A stretch of DNA of 41,153 nucleotides, from NCBI GenBank assembly GCA_030605565.1, contig JAUWIB010000076.1:1-41153 (forward strand). The letters are read 5' to 3'. Source of the stretch: a bacterium (GTDB lineage Bacteria > Zixibacteria > MSB-5A5 > GN15 > FEB-12). Positions 1 through 8,259 of the stretch are shown here, piece by piece. The notes beneath the pieces are model-generated. The model was not told the DNA's origin and made no database searches. It saw nothing but the letters and a program-made list of their open reading frames with translations. Position 1 is the first letter of the stretch, and each line of letters starts with the position of its first letter. A program made the translations under genes and the position numbers.

Positions 1-630
1 AAAGAGTCTGACTACTGTGGTCGGGTATATATCGCGCCATGATACTCCCAGAGGGTTAACGATTACTCTTAAGACTACAATGCAACCAAACAACCATCCC
101 AAACAAGTAAACATCAAAGGTTTTTGGAAAGTCCCCTGCGCGGGAATGACAGACACTCGACCGGGTGGCCGAAGGGCGGGGTGTGTTCTTCGGGGCAGAC
201 GCGGCCGCTGGGTGGCCCGCCATCATGGTGGGAATCAAAGCGTAAAAGTCGACTTCAGCACCCGCAAGAACACCGCTGATTCCAGGCAAACTAAGCCTGT
301 ACATTACTCAATAAAGGACAAGTCCCATGGCCACCAGCCGAACGAATCATTCCGCCGGAGCCTCATACAATGCGAAATGCGCCTGAACCGACAATTTACG
401 CACACCAACCGGCTCCTGAATCACCTCCAATCCCGTAGGGGAGGCTTATCTTCAAACCTGCCGACAGTGGCGGGTTCGAAGACGGATCCGCCCTACTTTT
501 GCTGTGGAACCCTCAGCTTTTCAACCCTCGACGAGTCACTATACCCCCGGACCTAAAGAACCTATCTCAAGATGCCGATCCAGATACTGTACGAAAAGCT
601 CTGTGATTGCAAGTCCCCAGGAGGGTCTCC
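1..630. other. Non-coding or unrecognised DNA before the PilZ gene
   Basis: No reading frame here looks like a real protein. The long frame that is open through it has a low-complexity, Arg/His/Ser-rich composition and no ribosome site. Around 128-150 there is a 'CTGCGCGGGAATGACAG' stretch of the kind found in short dispersed repeats of many genomes. It is followed by a GC-rich segment at about 160-230 with repeated GTGGCC/GGCCGC units. I see nothing else that can be named. Confidence 0.5.
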
Positions 631-1005
631 ATGGCCGAACGGCGAAAACAAACGAGGTACGAGACAGAAGAATTCCTGATGGTGTTCGACCGGCACACTA
701 GTCGACACATCGGCGGGTTAGCCAACCTGACCTACGATGGCGCCATGTTCGTTACTCAGGAGCCGGTGAAGAAACTCAGCATCGCGCACTGTCGCGTAGA
801 ACTGCCGAACAAGGTTCTTGATCGCGACCATCTCATCTTTGATGCTGAGTGCGTTTGGTGCAGGAAGGACGCGACCAGAGGTTGGTACGAGTCCGGGTAC
901 AGGTTAAAAAACGTCTCCGAGCAGGACCGCAATATCCTGACCTACGTGATGCTCAAACTGATGTCCGAACAGCCGGCGACGCAGAAGGCGTCCGAACTGT
1001 ATTAG
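631..1005 (+). CDS. PilZ-domain protein (probable c-di-GMP receptor)
   Basis: A small soluble protein of 124 residues that is essentially one PilZ domain. The N-terminus holds the RxxxR-type motif (RRKQTRYE, residues 4-11). About 30 residues later comes NLTYDG, an N-x-S/T-x-x-G version of the second c-di-GMP contact motif. A beta-strand-rich body follows and then a helical C-terminus. PilZ domains bind cyclic di-GMP and pass the signal to motility, secretion or polysaccharide machinery; the partner cannot be told from the sequence. I chose the ATG at 631 because a strong site, AGGAGGG, lies just upstream; the frame is open eight codons further up but without a site. The next gene is convergent. 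An HD-GYP enzyme that may degrade the same messenger is encoded at 17466-19382. Confidence 0.85.
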   Translation: MAERRKQTRYETEEFLMVFDRHTSRHIGGLANLTYDGAMFVTQEPVKKLSIAHCRVELPNKVLDRDHLIFDAECVWCRKDATRGWYESGYRLKNVSEQDRNILTYVMLKLMSEQPATQKASELY

Positions 1006-1114
1006 ACACCTCAGTAGGTCGGGAGCCCTGTGCTCCCGACATTAGTGCGAGTTTGCGACAAAGATGTCAGGAGGACAGGCCTCCTGACCCACTAAGACTG
1101 AATCACGACTACAG

Positions 1115-2563
1115 TCATGCGCCTTCTTCTTCGGCTCCGTTAACTTCGGGAGCACTGAGCTCACGCGGCGTTGTTTCGATGCTCTCCGGAGTCTGAATCT
1201 CATCTCCGGAAGCTGCCCCAAGTTCCAGAAAACCACGCGCTACCGGCAAGACCCTACTGTTCATGGAACCCACAGCACTGTTGTATGCAGTGTTAACTGT
1301 CTTCAGTGCCTTACCTAATGAGGCGATGTAACTTACGAATTTGCTCAACCTCTTGTGCAATTCTCTACCCTGGTCGCTGATCTGCTTGGCACTCTCGGCG
1401 ATCCGTTCCTGTCGCCAACCGTAAGCCACGGCTTTCAACAAGGCTATAAGAATCGTTGGAGTTGCAAGATACACTCCCATCTTCATACCGTCTTCGATGA
1501 GGCCGTGGTCGTGATGGGCGGCCTCAGCAAGAAACGACTCGCCCGGAATGAACATGACAACAAACTCGGGCGCTCTTTCGAATTGCTTCCAATACCTCTT
1601 GTTGGCAAGGCTGTTCATATGGGTGCGGGTTTGGCTGGCATGATGGGACAAGTGGTGCTTTCTTTCTTCGTCGCTTTCAGCTTCAAGGGCGTCCAGGTAG
1701 GCCGTTGCAGCAAACTTAGAATCTATCACAATCTCTCTATCGGAGGGCAGGTGAATAATCATATCAGGTCTGAGGCGCCCTTCGTCCGACTCCACCGACA
1801 CCTGCTCGGTGAAGTCGCAGTGCTCAGACATGCCAGCCAGTTCAACAGTTCGGCGCATGGTCACCTCACCCCATCGGCCCCGTACTTCAGGCTTTCGTAA
1901 AGCGGTCACCAGGTTACCGGTTTCCCTCTGGAGTTGCTGCTGTGTGGTGGAGAGGTTCTTTAGATGTTCCTCAATGCCTGAATATGCCCCCTCTCTGGTC
2001 TTCTCCAATTCACGAACGTGTTCTTCAAACTGCTTGAGCGATTCCGACAGCGGTTTGACGAGCCCACTAATAGCCTCTTCTCTCTGACCGAGATTACCTT
2101 TTGCATCTGCGAGCACCTCGTCGAAAGTCTTGCCGGCCAGTTTCAAGAATTCCTGATTGCTGTCCCTGAGCACATCACCAGCTAACGCCTTGAAAGTATC
2201 GGTGAGTCGGCGCTCAGCTTCGGCAAGCATCTTCTTCTCCTCCTCCAGGCGAGCCAGTGTCTCCTTTGCCTCCGTTTCGGCTCTGACTCTGGCTTCCTTT
2301 TCGACGGAGAGATCGGCGCGCAAATTCTGAAAGTCCTCCGCCGCCTTCTCCGAACGTTGTTCTGCTTGCCGATTAAGTTCAGTGACTCGTCCTTCGAGAG
2401 CGCTCGCCTTTCCCTCGGCCGAACTGGCGCGTTCCCTAACCTCCTGAAGCGTCCCTTCGTACTTAGATCGAGTTCGATTGGCTGAAAGCAGCCATGCTAC
2501 GGCCGCACCTACCGCCAAACCGCCGATAGCACAAATCATAAGGAGCATACCTCTTTCCTCCAT
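1115..2563 (-). CDS. rmuC: DNA recombination protein RmuC family
   Basis: A 482-residue RmuC-like protein. It starts with one hydrophobic membrane segment (about residues 5-25). A long Glu/Arg/Ala-rich coiled coil follows (about 30-160). Then comes the conserved RmuC core, with 'REVTMRR'-like (here RWGEVTMRR), 'PDMIIHLP', 'VIDSKF' and 'FIPGE' blocks. RmuC proteins limit inversions between short inverted repeats and carry a PD-(D/E)xK-like nuclease core; the biochemical activity is not well defined. The C-terminal tail is acidic and low in complexity. The start has an AAGGA site about eight bases upstream. The symporter gene upstream on the same strand ends 12 bp before this start, so they are probably co-transcribed. 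The length is typical of the family. Confidence 0.92.
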   Translation of the reverse strand: MEERGMLLMICAIGGLAVGAAVAWLLSANRTRSKYEGTLQEVRERASSAEGKASALEGRVTELNRQAEQRSEKAAEDFQNLRADLSVEKEARVRAETEAKETLARLEEEKKMLAEAERRLTDTFKALAGDVLRDSNQEFLKLAGKTFDEVLADAKGNLGQREEAISGLVKPLSESLKQFEEHVRELEKTREGAYSGIEEHLKNLSTTQQQLQRETGNLVTALRKPEVRGRWGEVTMRRTVELAGMSEHCDFTEQVSVESDEGRLRPDMIIHLPSDREIVIDSKFAATAYLDALEAESDEERKHHLSHHASQTRTHMNSLANKRYWKQFERAPEFVVMFIPGESFLAEAAHHDHGLIEDGMKMGVYLATPTILIALLKAVAYGWRQERIAESAKQISDQGRELHKRLSKFVSYIASLGKALKTVNTAYNSAVGSMNSRVLPVARGFLELGAASGDEIQTPESIETTPRELSAPEVNGAEEEGA

Positions 2564-2575
2564 CGCTCTAGTCCT

Positions 2576-3925
2576 TTATAGTTTCATCCGCCGGAAATAA
2601 TCCCGCGTCACTTGCACAACTTTGGGTGACAGGATCAGCGTACTGACTAACGTCGGGATGGCCATCATCGCAAAGAACGTGTCGAGGATGTTGATTACCA
2701 TGTCCTGGGTCCAGACGGCTGCGAAAATCAGGCTCAAAATGTAGACGTATATATAGTAGCTGCCGAAGTTGAACCCGAACAAGTAGCGCGAACACTTCAG
2801 GCTGTAGTACGAGTACGAGATCATCGTCGAGATCGAGAACATGATGATAATCAACGTCAGGACGTAGCGACCGATTCCGGGCATCGCCTTGGCAAAGGCG
2901 TTGACCGTCATCACCACGCCGTCATCGGTTGCCGGAACGCCGGTCGACAAGATGACCAGCGCTGTCATCGTGCACACGAGATTGGTATCCAGGAACGGGC
3001 CGAGCATTGCGATCAACCCCTCGCGCACCGGCTCTTTGGTTTTGGCCGCGCCGTGCGCCATAGGCGCAGTACCGAGACCGGCCTCATTGGAGAAGGCGGC
3101 GCGTTTGATACCCTGGTGAATCACTTCCCGAAACGCAACACCCATTCCGCCGCCAACCAACGCCTCACCGCCGAAGGCCTGATCGACGATTGAATACAAG
3201 ATCCCCGGAACCACCGACACGTTGGAGAGGATTACATAAAGGGCCGCTGCGACATAAAGCACGAACATGGCCGGCACGATTTTGGCAGTCACCTGCCCAA
3301 CCCGCACGATGCCGCCGAGTATCACCACCGCCACGATGGCTGAACAGACGATCCCGGTCCCCAGACGACTGATGCCCCAATCGTTGTGTAACAGACCTGA
3401 CAACTGATTGGTTTGGAACATGGCCAGGCAACCGACCATGCCGCAGACAGCGAACATGATTGCCAGCGGTTTGAAATACTTGCCGAGACCGACCTCGATG
3501 AAGTACATCGGTCCGCCCTGTTCGATACCGCGCTCGTCTTTCTTGCGATAGAGACAGGCCAGGGTGCAGGTGAAGAACTTGGTCGACATCCCGACCAGCC
3601 CGGCGATCCACATCCAGAAGATAGCACCCGGTCCGCCCAGCGACACGGCGATAGCAACGCCGGAGATGTTGCCCATCCCAATTGTGGCCGACAACGCCGC
3701 CGATAACGCCTGGAAATGGCTGATCTCACCCGGATCATCGGGGTTATCGAATTTGCCCCTGAGGATATTGATGGCGTGACGAACGGCGCGAAAGGGAAGG
3801 AAGCGTCCGGCAAAAGTGAAATAGACTCCGGCGCTTATCAGGAGTACAATTAGCGGAATCCCCCAGGCGTAATCGACAGTCGTGGCGAAGAAGCTATCGA
3901 TGAGGTCGGACAAGTTGTCAAGCAA
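2576..3925 (-). CDS. Sodium:alanine symporter (AGCS family)
   Basis: A polytopic inner-membrane transporter of 449 residues, the normal length for the alanine/glycine:cation symporter family. It imports small neutral amino acids with Na+. Family blocks are clear: 'GPGAIFWMWIAGLVGM' followed by a charged 'YRKKDERG' loop near residue 120, and 'FSNEAGLGTAPMAHGAAKT' with 'EGLIAMLGPFLDT' in the second half. About ten hydrophobic segments can be counted. The listed start is a TTG with only a weak ribosome site, so the true start may differ by a few codons. Upstream on the minus strand TTGCTC and TATATT are spaced 16 bp apart, a possible promoter in the gap shared with tRNA-Pro. The specific substrate cannot be read from the sequence. 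Confidence 0.9.
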   Translation of the reverse strand: MLDNLSDLIDSFFATTVDYAWGIPLIVLLISAGVYFTFAGRFLPFRAVRHAINILRGKFDNPDDPGEISHFQALSAALSATIGMGNISGVAIAVSLGGPGAIFWMWIAGLVGMSTKFFTCTLACLYRKKDERGIEQGGPMYFIEVGLGKYFKPLAIMFAVCGMVGCLAMFQTNQLSGLLHNDWGISRLGTGIVCSAIVAVVILGGIVRVGQVTAKIVPAMFVLYVAAALYVILSNVSVVPGILYSIVDQAFGGEALVGGGMGVAFREVIHQGIKRAAFSNEAGLGTAPMAHGAAKTKEPVREGLIAMLGPFLDTNLVCTMTALVILSTGVPATDDGVVMTVNAFAKAMPGIGRYVLTLIIIMFSISTMISYSYYSLKCSRYLFGFNFGSYYIYVYILSLIFAAVWTQDMVINILDTFFAMMAIPTLVSTLILSPKVVQVTRDYFRRMKL

Positions 3926-4115
3926 TGGTCGTCCCGGCTTGTGTGGTTGGTGATGTCACGTTGAAGCCAATATAAGTTGTGGCCTGTCGCGAGCAACTGA
4001 AAACAGATTCGCAGAATGCGGCTCTGTAGTTGCGGGAGAACTGGCGGACCAACTCCATGTTCAGTCCGGCCTTGAGTCACTGCAAATTCGCTGGGGCGAA
4101 TGTGGCAATCTCGCC

Positions 4116-4144
4116 TTGACAGGTGTCGGTCTTGGGGCTATCAT
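4116..4144 (+). promoter_or_regulatory. Sigma-70 promoter of tRNA-Pro
   Basis: A perfect -35 box TTGACA (4116-4121) is followed after exactly 17 bp by TATCAT (4139-4144). Transcription would start near 4151, about seven bases before the mature tRNA. No second promoter of this quality is visible before the kinase gene that begins 31 bp after the tRNA, so this promoter may serve both. Confidence 0.85.
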
Positions 4145-4157
4145 GGTTCACCTGATT

Positions 4158-4231
4158 CGGGGTGTGGCGCAGTCTGGCAGCGCACTTGCTTTGGGAGCAA
4201 GATGTCGGAGGTTCAAATCCTCTCACCCCGA
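4158..4231 (+). tRNA. tRNA-Pro (anticodon TGG), intact copy
   Basis: A 74-base cloverleaf. The acceptor stem CGGGGTG pairs with CACCCCG, followed by discriminator A73. The anticodon stem CTTGC/GCAAG encloses TTTGGGA, giving anticodon TGG. The T arm is GGAGG-TTCAAAT-CCTCT (one G-T pair). C1-G72 and A73, the proline identity features known from E. coli, are all present. The 3' CCA is not encoded; the sequence continues directly into TTTTTAG. It has its own promoter upstream. Its 3' half is repeated at 6244-6317 and 8260-8285, which marks it as an integration site. Confidence 0.95.
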
Positions 4232-4262
4232 TTTTTAGAGAGGCAAATTGGGAAGGTCCAGT

Positions 4263-5600
4263 ATGTTTAGAGCGGGTGACATAATCGATGACAAGTACCG
4301 CGTTGAAGGCATCTGCAATGATTCGGGTGGCATGGGTACCATTCTGTTTGTGAAACCGATCACTGGCGAAGTTGAATATGCTATCGTACTAAAATACTGC
4401 AAAGAGACGACTGAAGAAGGCCAGAAGCGATTCTGTCGAGAAGTCCGATTGTTGGGCGAGTTTGACGGAAACACAAAACTGGTCGAGCTACTTGACCATA
4501 ACCTGACTCACGAGCCCCCATATTTCGTTATGAAGTACTACAAAGGCGGCGACTTAACTTCAGTACAAGAGTCGATCAAGAATGACTATTCTGAGCAGGA
4601 GAGATACTTCAACCATATGATTGACTGCATTGCGGAACTGCACCAAAGGGGTAAGTTTCACCGTGACATAAAGCCGCAGAACTTCTTGCTCGATGATGGA
4701 CGGGTCATTCTAACAGATCTGGGATTGAGTAAAGAACTCGAATCAAAATCCGTTGCAACCAAGAGTTCGGCTTTTTGGGGAACTCAGGGTTATCTTCCGC
4801 CGGAGTTCCTGACCGGTGGATTCAAATACATTGACGCTACAAGTGACATATTCCAGCTTGGAAAGAGCTTTTATAACCTGCTAACCGGGAGAGATCCGCA
4901 GTATCTTGTTCGTGATGATATCCCAGAGTCTCTTTTCTATCTAATTGAAAGATGCTGTGCTATCGATAAGGCACGGAGGTATCAGGACTTAGCATCACTC
5001 AAGCAGAGTCTTAAGGCAGTTTATGATGTACTTCTTGAAAGAACAGACGCCTATGGGAATGCGAGATTACACCTGATTTCAATTCAGGAGAAGCTGGAGG
5101 TTGAAAAGAAATACGACTCAAGCCAAGTCAAAGCATTCGTCGAAGAATTATCAAGTCTAGAATTGCAGGAGAAAGAGAGAATATGCTTTGAGCTGAAGCA
5201 ACCTATTTTCCACGCACTTAAGCAGCCACCTTTAGAATCTCATCTCTCAGTATTCCTTTCAGTTTATAGCGAAATGGTCAAGAACGGCAACTATGACTTC
5301 GGTTATGCTGAGATCATTGCCAGAGAGATGAGGATTATCTTCTCTGAATTAACGGTGTCAGTTGATAATCGAGCAACTGCATTGGAGCTTGCAGTGTTGG
5401 CCGCACACGTTCAAAACAGGTTTGCTGCGATGGGCATTTGCAAGGCTATGGTACGGGAGATTGATGACGACAATTTAGGTCTACGAGTAAGAGCCATAAT
5501 CGTAGAGTATGAAGCGACGTTCATTGCTGATATAGAACCGTCCGAGTGCAACTGCGATTCGGTAAGGAGAGCCCTTCGGGAAATCAGAGAGAGTAAATAG
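4263..5600 (+). CDS. Eukaryotic-like Ser/Thr protein kinase
   Basis: A soluble kinase of 445 residues without membrane segments. The kinase domain fills about residues 10-265. The Gly-rich loop is DSGGMGT (20-26), the ATP-anchoring Lys is in AIVLK (K44), and the helix-C Glu is probably E60. The catalytic loop is HRDIKPQN (133-140), the Mg site is DLG instead of DFG (152-154), and the activation segment ends in PPE (179-181). All catalytic residues are present, so it should be active. The last 180 residues look helical and match no domain I recognise; they may bind a partner or sense a trigger. I chose the ATG at 4263 because GGAAGG lies about seven bases upstream; the frame is open to a TTG at 4248. 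The next gene begins immediately after the stop, which suggests a two-gene unit. Its accessory setting makes a phage-defence or toxin role possible, but the sequence does not show it. Confidence 0.88.
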   Translation: MFRAGDIIDDKYRVEGICNDSGGMGTILFVKPITGEVEYAIVLKYCKETTEEGQKRFCREVRLLGEFDGNTKLVELLDHNLTHEPPYFVMKYYKGGDLTSVQESIKNDYSEQERYFNHMIDCIAELHQRGKFHRDIKPQNFLLDDGRVILTDLGLSKELESKSVATKSSAFWGTQGYLPPEFLTGGFKYIDATSDIFQLGKSFYNLLTGRDPQYLVRDDIPESLFYLIERCCAIDKARRYQDLASLKQSLKAVYDVLLERTDAYGNARLHLISIQEKLEVEKKYDSSQVKAFVEELSSLELQEKERICFELKQPIFHALKQPPLESHLSVFLSVYSEMVKNGNYDFGYAEIIAREMRIIFSELTVSVDNRATALELAVLAAHVQNRFAAMGICKAMVREIDDDNLGLRVRAIIVEYEATFIADIEPSECNCDSVRRALREIRESK

Positions 5601-6224
5601 GTGGAGCGCATTGTGAGATTGGGCGAAGATGGCATGCTGGGCATCCCTCAGAATCGAATTCTGGAGTACCTAAATGGGTTTGATCACAACAAACCCCTGC
5701 CCAAGAAAGTACACGAACTACTCGTAGGTTACTTGCTCCTACAGTTCGTGAATAAGGAGCAGAGAGATTCAGCCATAATCGGATTCCCGGCCGCTGAAGG
5801 CTGGGTGAAACACAGCTCTGGAGGCTCACTGACGCTCGATTGGTTGCTTGAACACCACCACGAACTTGTGAATGACACTGACGTTGATATTCTGATAAGC
5901 ACCGGCGGAATGACTACCAAGTATCAGATCACGAGATTCGTATACCCAACTGGCCGAACCGCGTATCGCAGTCTTGCAGAGCTTATCTTTAAGAAATGTC
6001 GACACCAACAGCCTGATCCGCTGTTGAACCTTGTGGTCAGTGTCGAAAAAACACCCAACATATCCGAGAGCGAGTTACGAGACTTGGTAACAAAAACAAA
6101 TATCCCTTTTGGCGGAATACTACTTATTATGAAAGCGTCATCTGAAAGGGGTCACTTTTCTTTCTGCCAGCTCTACCCAAAACCGATTATTGGCAAGGAA
6201 ATTAGGGTGCCGCTCCCAGTTTAG
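5601..6224 (+). CDS. Unrecognised protein paired with the kinase
   Basis: I do not recognise this protein of about 207 residues. It is soluble, with no signal peptide or membrane segment. The first third is helical. The centre has 'DVDILISTGGM' followed by 'KYQITRF' (about residues 92-112), an arrangement loosely like the D...(Q/E)xK strand pair of PD-(D/E)xK nucleases, but the catalytic Lys is Thr here, so I give this little weight. The C-terminal part is beta-rich and predicted to close a compact alpha/beta fold. The listed GTG start touches the kinase stop. A GTG at 5613 has a better ribosome site (GGTGGAG just upstream), and an ATG at 5634 is also possible. Direct adjacency and shared base composition say it works with the kinase, perhaps as its substrate or effector. 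It ends 19 bp before the second tRNA-Pro copy. Confidence 0.7.
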   Translation: MERIVRLGEDGMLGIPQNRILEYLNGFDHNKPLPKKVHELLVGYLLLQFVNKEQRDSAIIGFPAAEGWVKHSSGGSLTLDWLLEHHHELVNDTDVDILISTGGMTTKYQITRFVYPTGRTAYRSLAELIFKKCRHQQPDPLLNLVVSVEKTPNISESELRDLVTKTNIPFGGILLIMKASSERGHFSFCQLYPKPIIGKEIRVPLPV

Positions 6225-6243
6225 TGATCTACTACCAGACGTT

Positions 6244-6320
6244 GGGGGTGTGGCGCAGTCTGGCAGCGCACTTGCTTTGGGAGCAAGATGTCGGAGGTTC
6301 AAATCCTCTCACCCCGACCA
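6244..6320 (+). tRNA. tRNA-Pro (TGG) second copy, probably defective
   Basis: Seventy-three bases (6245-6317) are identical to positions 2-74 of the intact tRNA-Pro at 4158. Position 1 is G (6244) instead of C, so the closing pair becomes a G-G mismatch opposite G72, which spoils a proline identity element. Unlike the intact copy it is followed by an encoded CCA (6318-6320). No promoter like TTGACA-N17-TATCAT precedes it. It is best read as an attachment-site copy that may or may not be expressed; a tRNA finder would still call it as tRNA-Pro. Confidence 0.75.
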
Positions 6321-6432
6321 AATACGGTGACCATAGTCTATCGAGATGACACAGATGTGATCGACCAGGTTCGCAGCGGAATTACTTCACAGAATCGCTG
6401 TTTTACCACCGTAACTGCACTGACCGAAAACG

Positions 6433-7965
6433 TCAATCATCATTCAGGGTTCTGCTGCCGTAGGCAGACAAAACGGCCTGTTCCATGCGAGCAATTTCTC
6501 CATCAGACAGAAAATCGAAGTGGCTCGCGCGTTTCCGTACGGAGAGTCGGCCATTGTTTTGCAGACAGAATCGAATGAAGAGGTCGATGTTCCGGTCGGG
6601 CATGTCTACGATCTCCTGAATGGTTCTCTTGGTCTCATCGTAGTTGGCCAGGAACGCCAGTTCGCTTGAGAGTTCCGTATCGATGGTCTGATCTATGAAT
6701 CTGAAGAGCGCCTCTGCCTGAGGCGTCATATCGATATACCGGTACCATGTGGCAGTATCGTTATTAATGGTCATACGACCTTCTTCATCAAGCGAGTATT
6801 CCACTAAAGGCATGAGTTGTCGAGAGAACGCTTCCAGAGATTCATCATAATCGGCAGGGTTCTTCAGCATGGATGCTGATATAGGAAACATGACCCCTTT
6901 GGGCGTGAAGCCTCGTCGAGCAAAAATGTTGTGAATCAGGAAACGGTGGATTCGACCATTACCGTCCTTGAAGGGGTGCAAAAAAACGAACCCATAGGCG
7001 ATGGCGGTAGCGTGAATCACGGCGGACACGTCGCTCGCATCCATGCGCTTATGGGCGACTATCAGCCCTTCCATCAGATCGGCCAGGTCATCAGACTTCG
7101 GACATGCGAAGTGTATCTTTTCTTTCTGCCAGGCGATTGTTTCTCCGACATAATTCTGGTTCACACGGTAATCGGAATCGCGAAACCGTGGATCAACAAT
7201 GCGGTTCTGAAGCTCGATCAATTGCGTTTTTGCGCAAAAGTCTTCTTGCTCAGCCAGTTGAAGCAGCACCACGAAGCGCTCAGTCCGGGTCGAGGTGGGT
7301 TTGATATGTTCGATCTCAAAGGAGGATTTTGTCTCCTTGGTGTAAAGATAGCTGAGTGCCCGCTTCAGTAATTCCGGGGAATAGGCAGACACGACTTGAC
7401 GGCAACGCTTAGGAAGGTCGGCTGTTTCGAAGTCACGAAGTGTATCGGTGCGACGCACCGTCGGACAGAATCGCTGATCGCCAAGCAAATTATCGTTGAT
7501 CCGCTGACGTCTGACGGGGCGGACCGAGGTAATCGTGTAGTATTCATCCGTTTCTAGCAGATCGATGTAGTTACCACGCTTCAGGTCATCCAACGGGAGC
7601 GTTTGGCCGGTCAGGAATTCGTACAGGAACCACAACCGCCGGGCATACTTGCCGGTTGGTTTGGATCGGACATATTCGAGAATATCCTCTTCCACTACTT
7701 CAGGAAACAGACTTGCGAGTATTACGAGATTCGTACCGTCATACTTGATCGCAAATTCAAGATGATCGCCCAGAGTGTCCCCTGGCCAATACTTGGGCGG
7801 GTATACTTCCTTGATGACGCCCCCGCTCGAGTCGATCCGATGGATTCCGCTTGTTGTCACCAGAGACCTATGCCAATTCGGGATGACATCAAGATCGTAT
7901 CGATCGATAAGTGCCGCATACCCTGCAAGTCTGTCGGTCGATTTATCTTGATTGTTTTCAGTCAT
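6433..7965 (-). CDS. Fic family protein (predicted AMP-transferase)
   Basis: A large soluble Fic protein of 510 residues. The catalytic motif HPFKDGNGRIHR (330-341) is intact, so transfer of AMP or another nucleotide part to a target protein is expected. A likely self-inhibitory helix lies before the core: S-FEI-E-H at 215-220, resembling the [S/T]xxxE[G/N] motif of class II Fic proteins with the last residue changed. The N-terminal 190 residues and a C-terminal region after 410, which ends in a basic 'RLSVRKR...LSDGEIARMEQAV' segment, flank it; the tail could be a winged-helix-like or target-binding part. The ATG at 7965 has GGAGGA six bases upstream; the frame is open 18 codons further but without a site. 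It lies alone in the right-hand islet, opposite in direction to the kinase pair. Direct repeats overlap its promoter region. Target and biological role are unknown. Confidence 0.9.
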   Translation of the reverse strand: MTENNQDKSTDRLAGYAALIDRYDLDVIPNWHRSLVTTSGIHRIDSSGGVIKEVYPPKYWPGDTLGDHLEFAIKYDGTNLVILASLFPEVVEEDILEYVRSKPTGKYARRLWFLYEFLTGQTLPLDDLKRGNYIDLLETDEYYTITSVRPVRRQRINDNLLGDQRFCPTVRRTDTLRDFETADLPKRCRQVVSAYSPELLKRALSYLYTKETKSSFEIEHIKPTSTRTERFVVLLQLAEQEDFCAKTQLIELQNRIVDPRFRDSDYRVNQNYVGETIAWQKEKIHFACPKSDDLADLMEGLIVAHKRMDASDVSAVIHATAIAYGFVFLHPFKDGNGRIHRFLIHNIFARRGFTPKGVMFPISASMLKNPADYDESLEAFSRQLMPLVEYSLDEEGRMTINNDTATWYRYIDMTPQAEALFRFIDQTIDTELSSELAFLANYDETKRTIQEIVDMPDRNIDLFIRFCLQNNGRLSVRKRASHFDFLSDGEIARMEQAVLSAYGSRTLNDD

Positions 7966-7972
7966 AGCTTCC

Positions 7973-8109
7973 TCCGGAAAATTGGTTACAACACAAGAAA
8001 TATCGTTATATTTTAACATAAGTCAAGAAAAATACTTACGACGTTGCGGTCCATATTACTTTTGGCTATAGAAGAAAAATAGTTACAATGCCAGGAAAAC
8101 AGTTACGAA
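7973..8109 (-). promoter_or_regulatory. Four direct repeats in the fic promoter region
   Basis: Read on the minus strand, the motif YYGTAASTATTTTTCYTS recurs at 8091-8109 (CGTAACTGTTTTCCTG), 8070-8089 (TTGTAACTATTTTTCTTC), 8023-8042 (TCGTAAGTATTTTTCTTG) and 7973-7992 (TTGTAACCAATTTTCCGG). The TTAC cores begin at 7986, 8036, 8083 and 8103; a weaker fifth lies near 8133. The copy at 8023-8042 overlaps TTGACT, a possible -35 box for fic, and the copy at 7973-7992 lies just before the ribosome site. An autoregulatory operator is my preferred reading. Arm-type integrase sites next to the attachment repeat are the alternative. Confidence 0.6.
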
Positions 8110-8259
8110 ATGGACTTATACGGGATAATTCATTACGCGAGGCGATGACTTGACGTATTCCTTCCCCTAATGTCCACAATCGATATGAAGAACGGCCAAA
8201 ATTACAGCACAATCTTAGCACGCGTACCTCCAAGCTATTGGGAGACAATATGGTAGGAC

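Noticed and set aside
17-556. Long open frame of 179 codons at the window start
   Set aside because: Composition is unlike a protein, there is no ribosome site, it covers repeat-like DNA, and it overlaps another frame on the other strand equally well.
1355-1900. 181-codon frame opposite rmuC
   Set aside because: It lies wholly inside the well-supported rmuC gene on the other strand; a shadow frame.
6288-6578. 96-codon frame starting inside the second tRNA-Pro copy
   Set aside because: The start lies in tRNA sequence and the rest overlaps fic on the other strand.
8066-8248. Possible integrase remnant upstream of fic
   Set aside because: I looked for a tyrosine-recombinase C-terminal motif next to the distal attachment repeat. 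The short frames there show no R-H-R-Y pattern.
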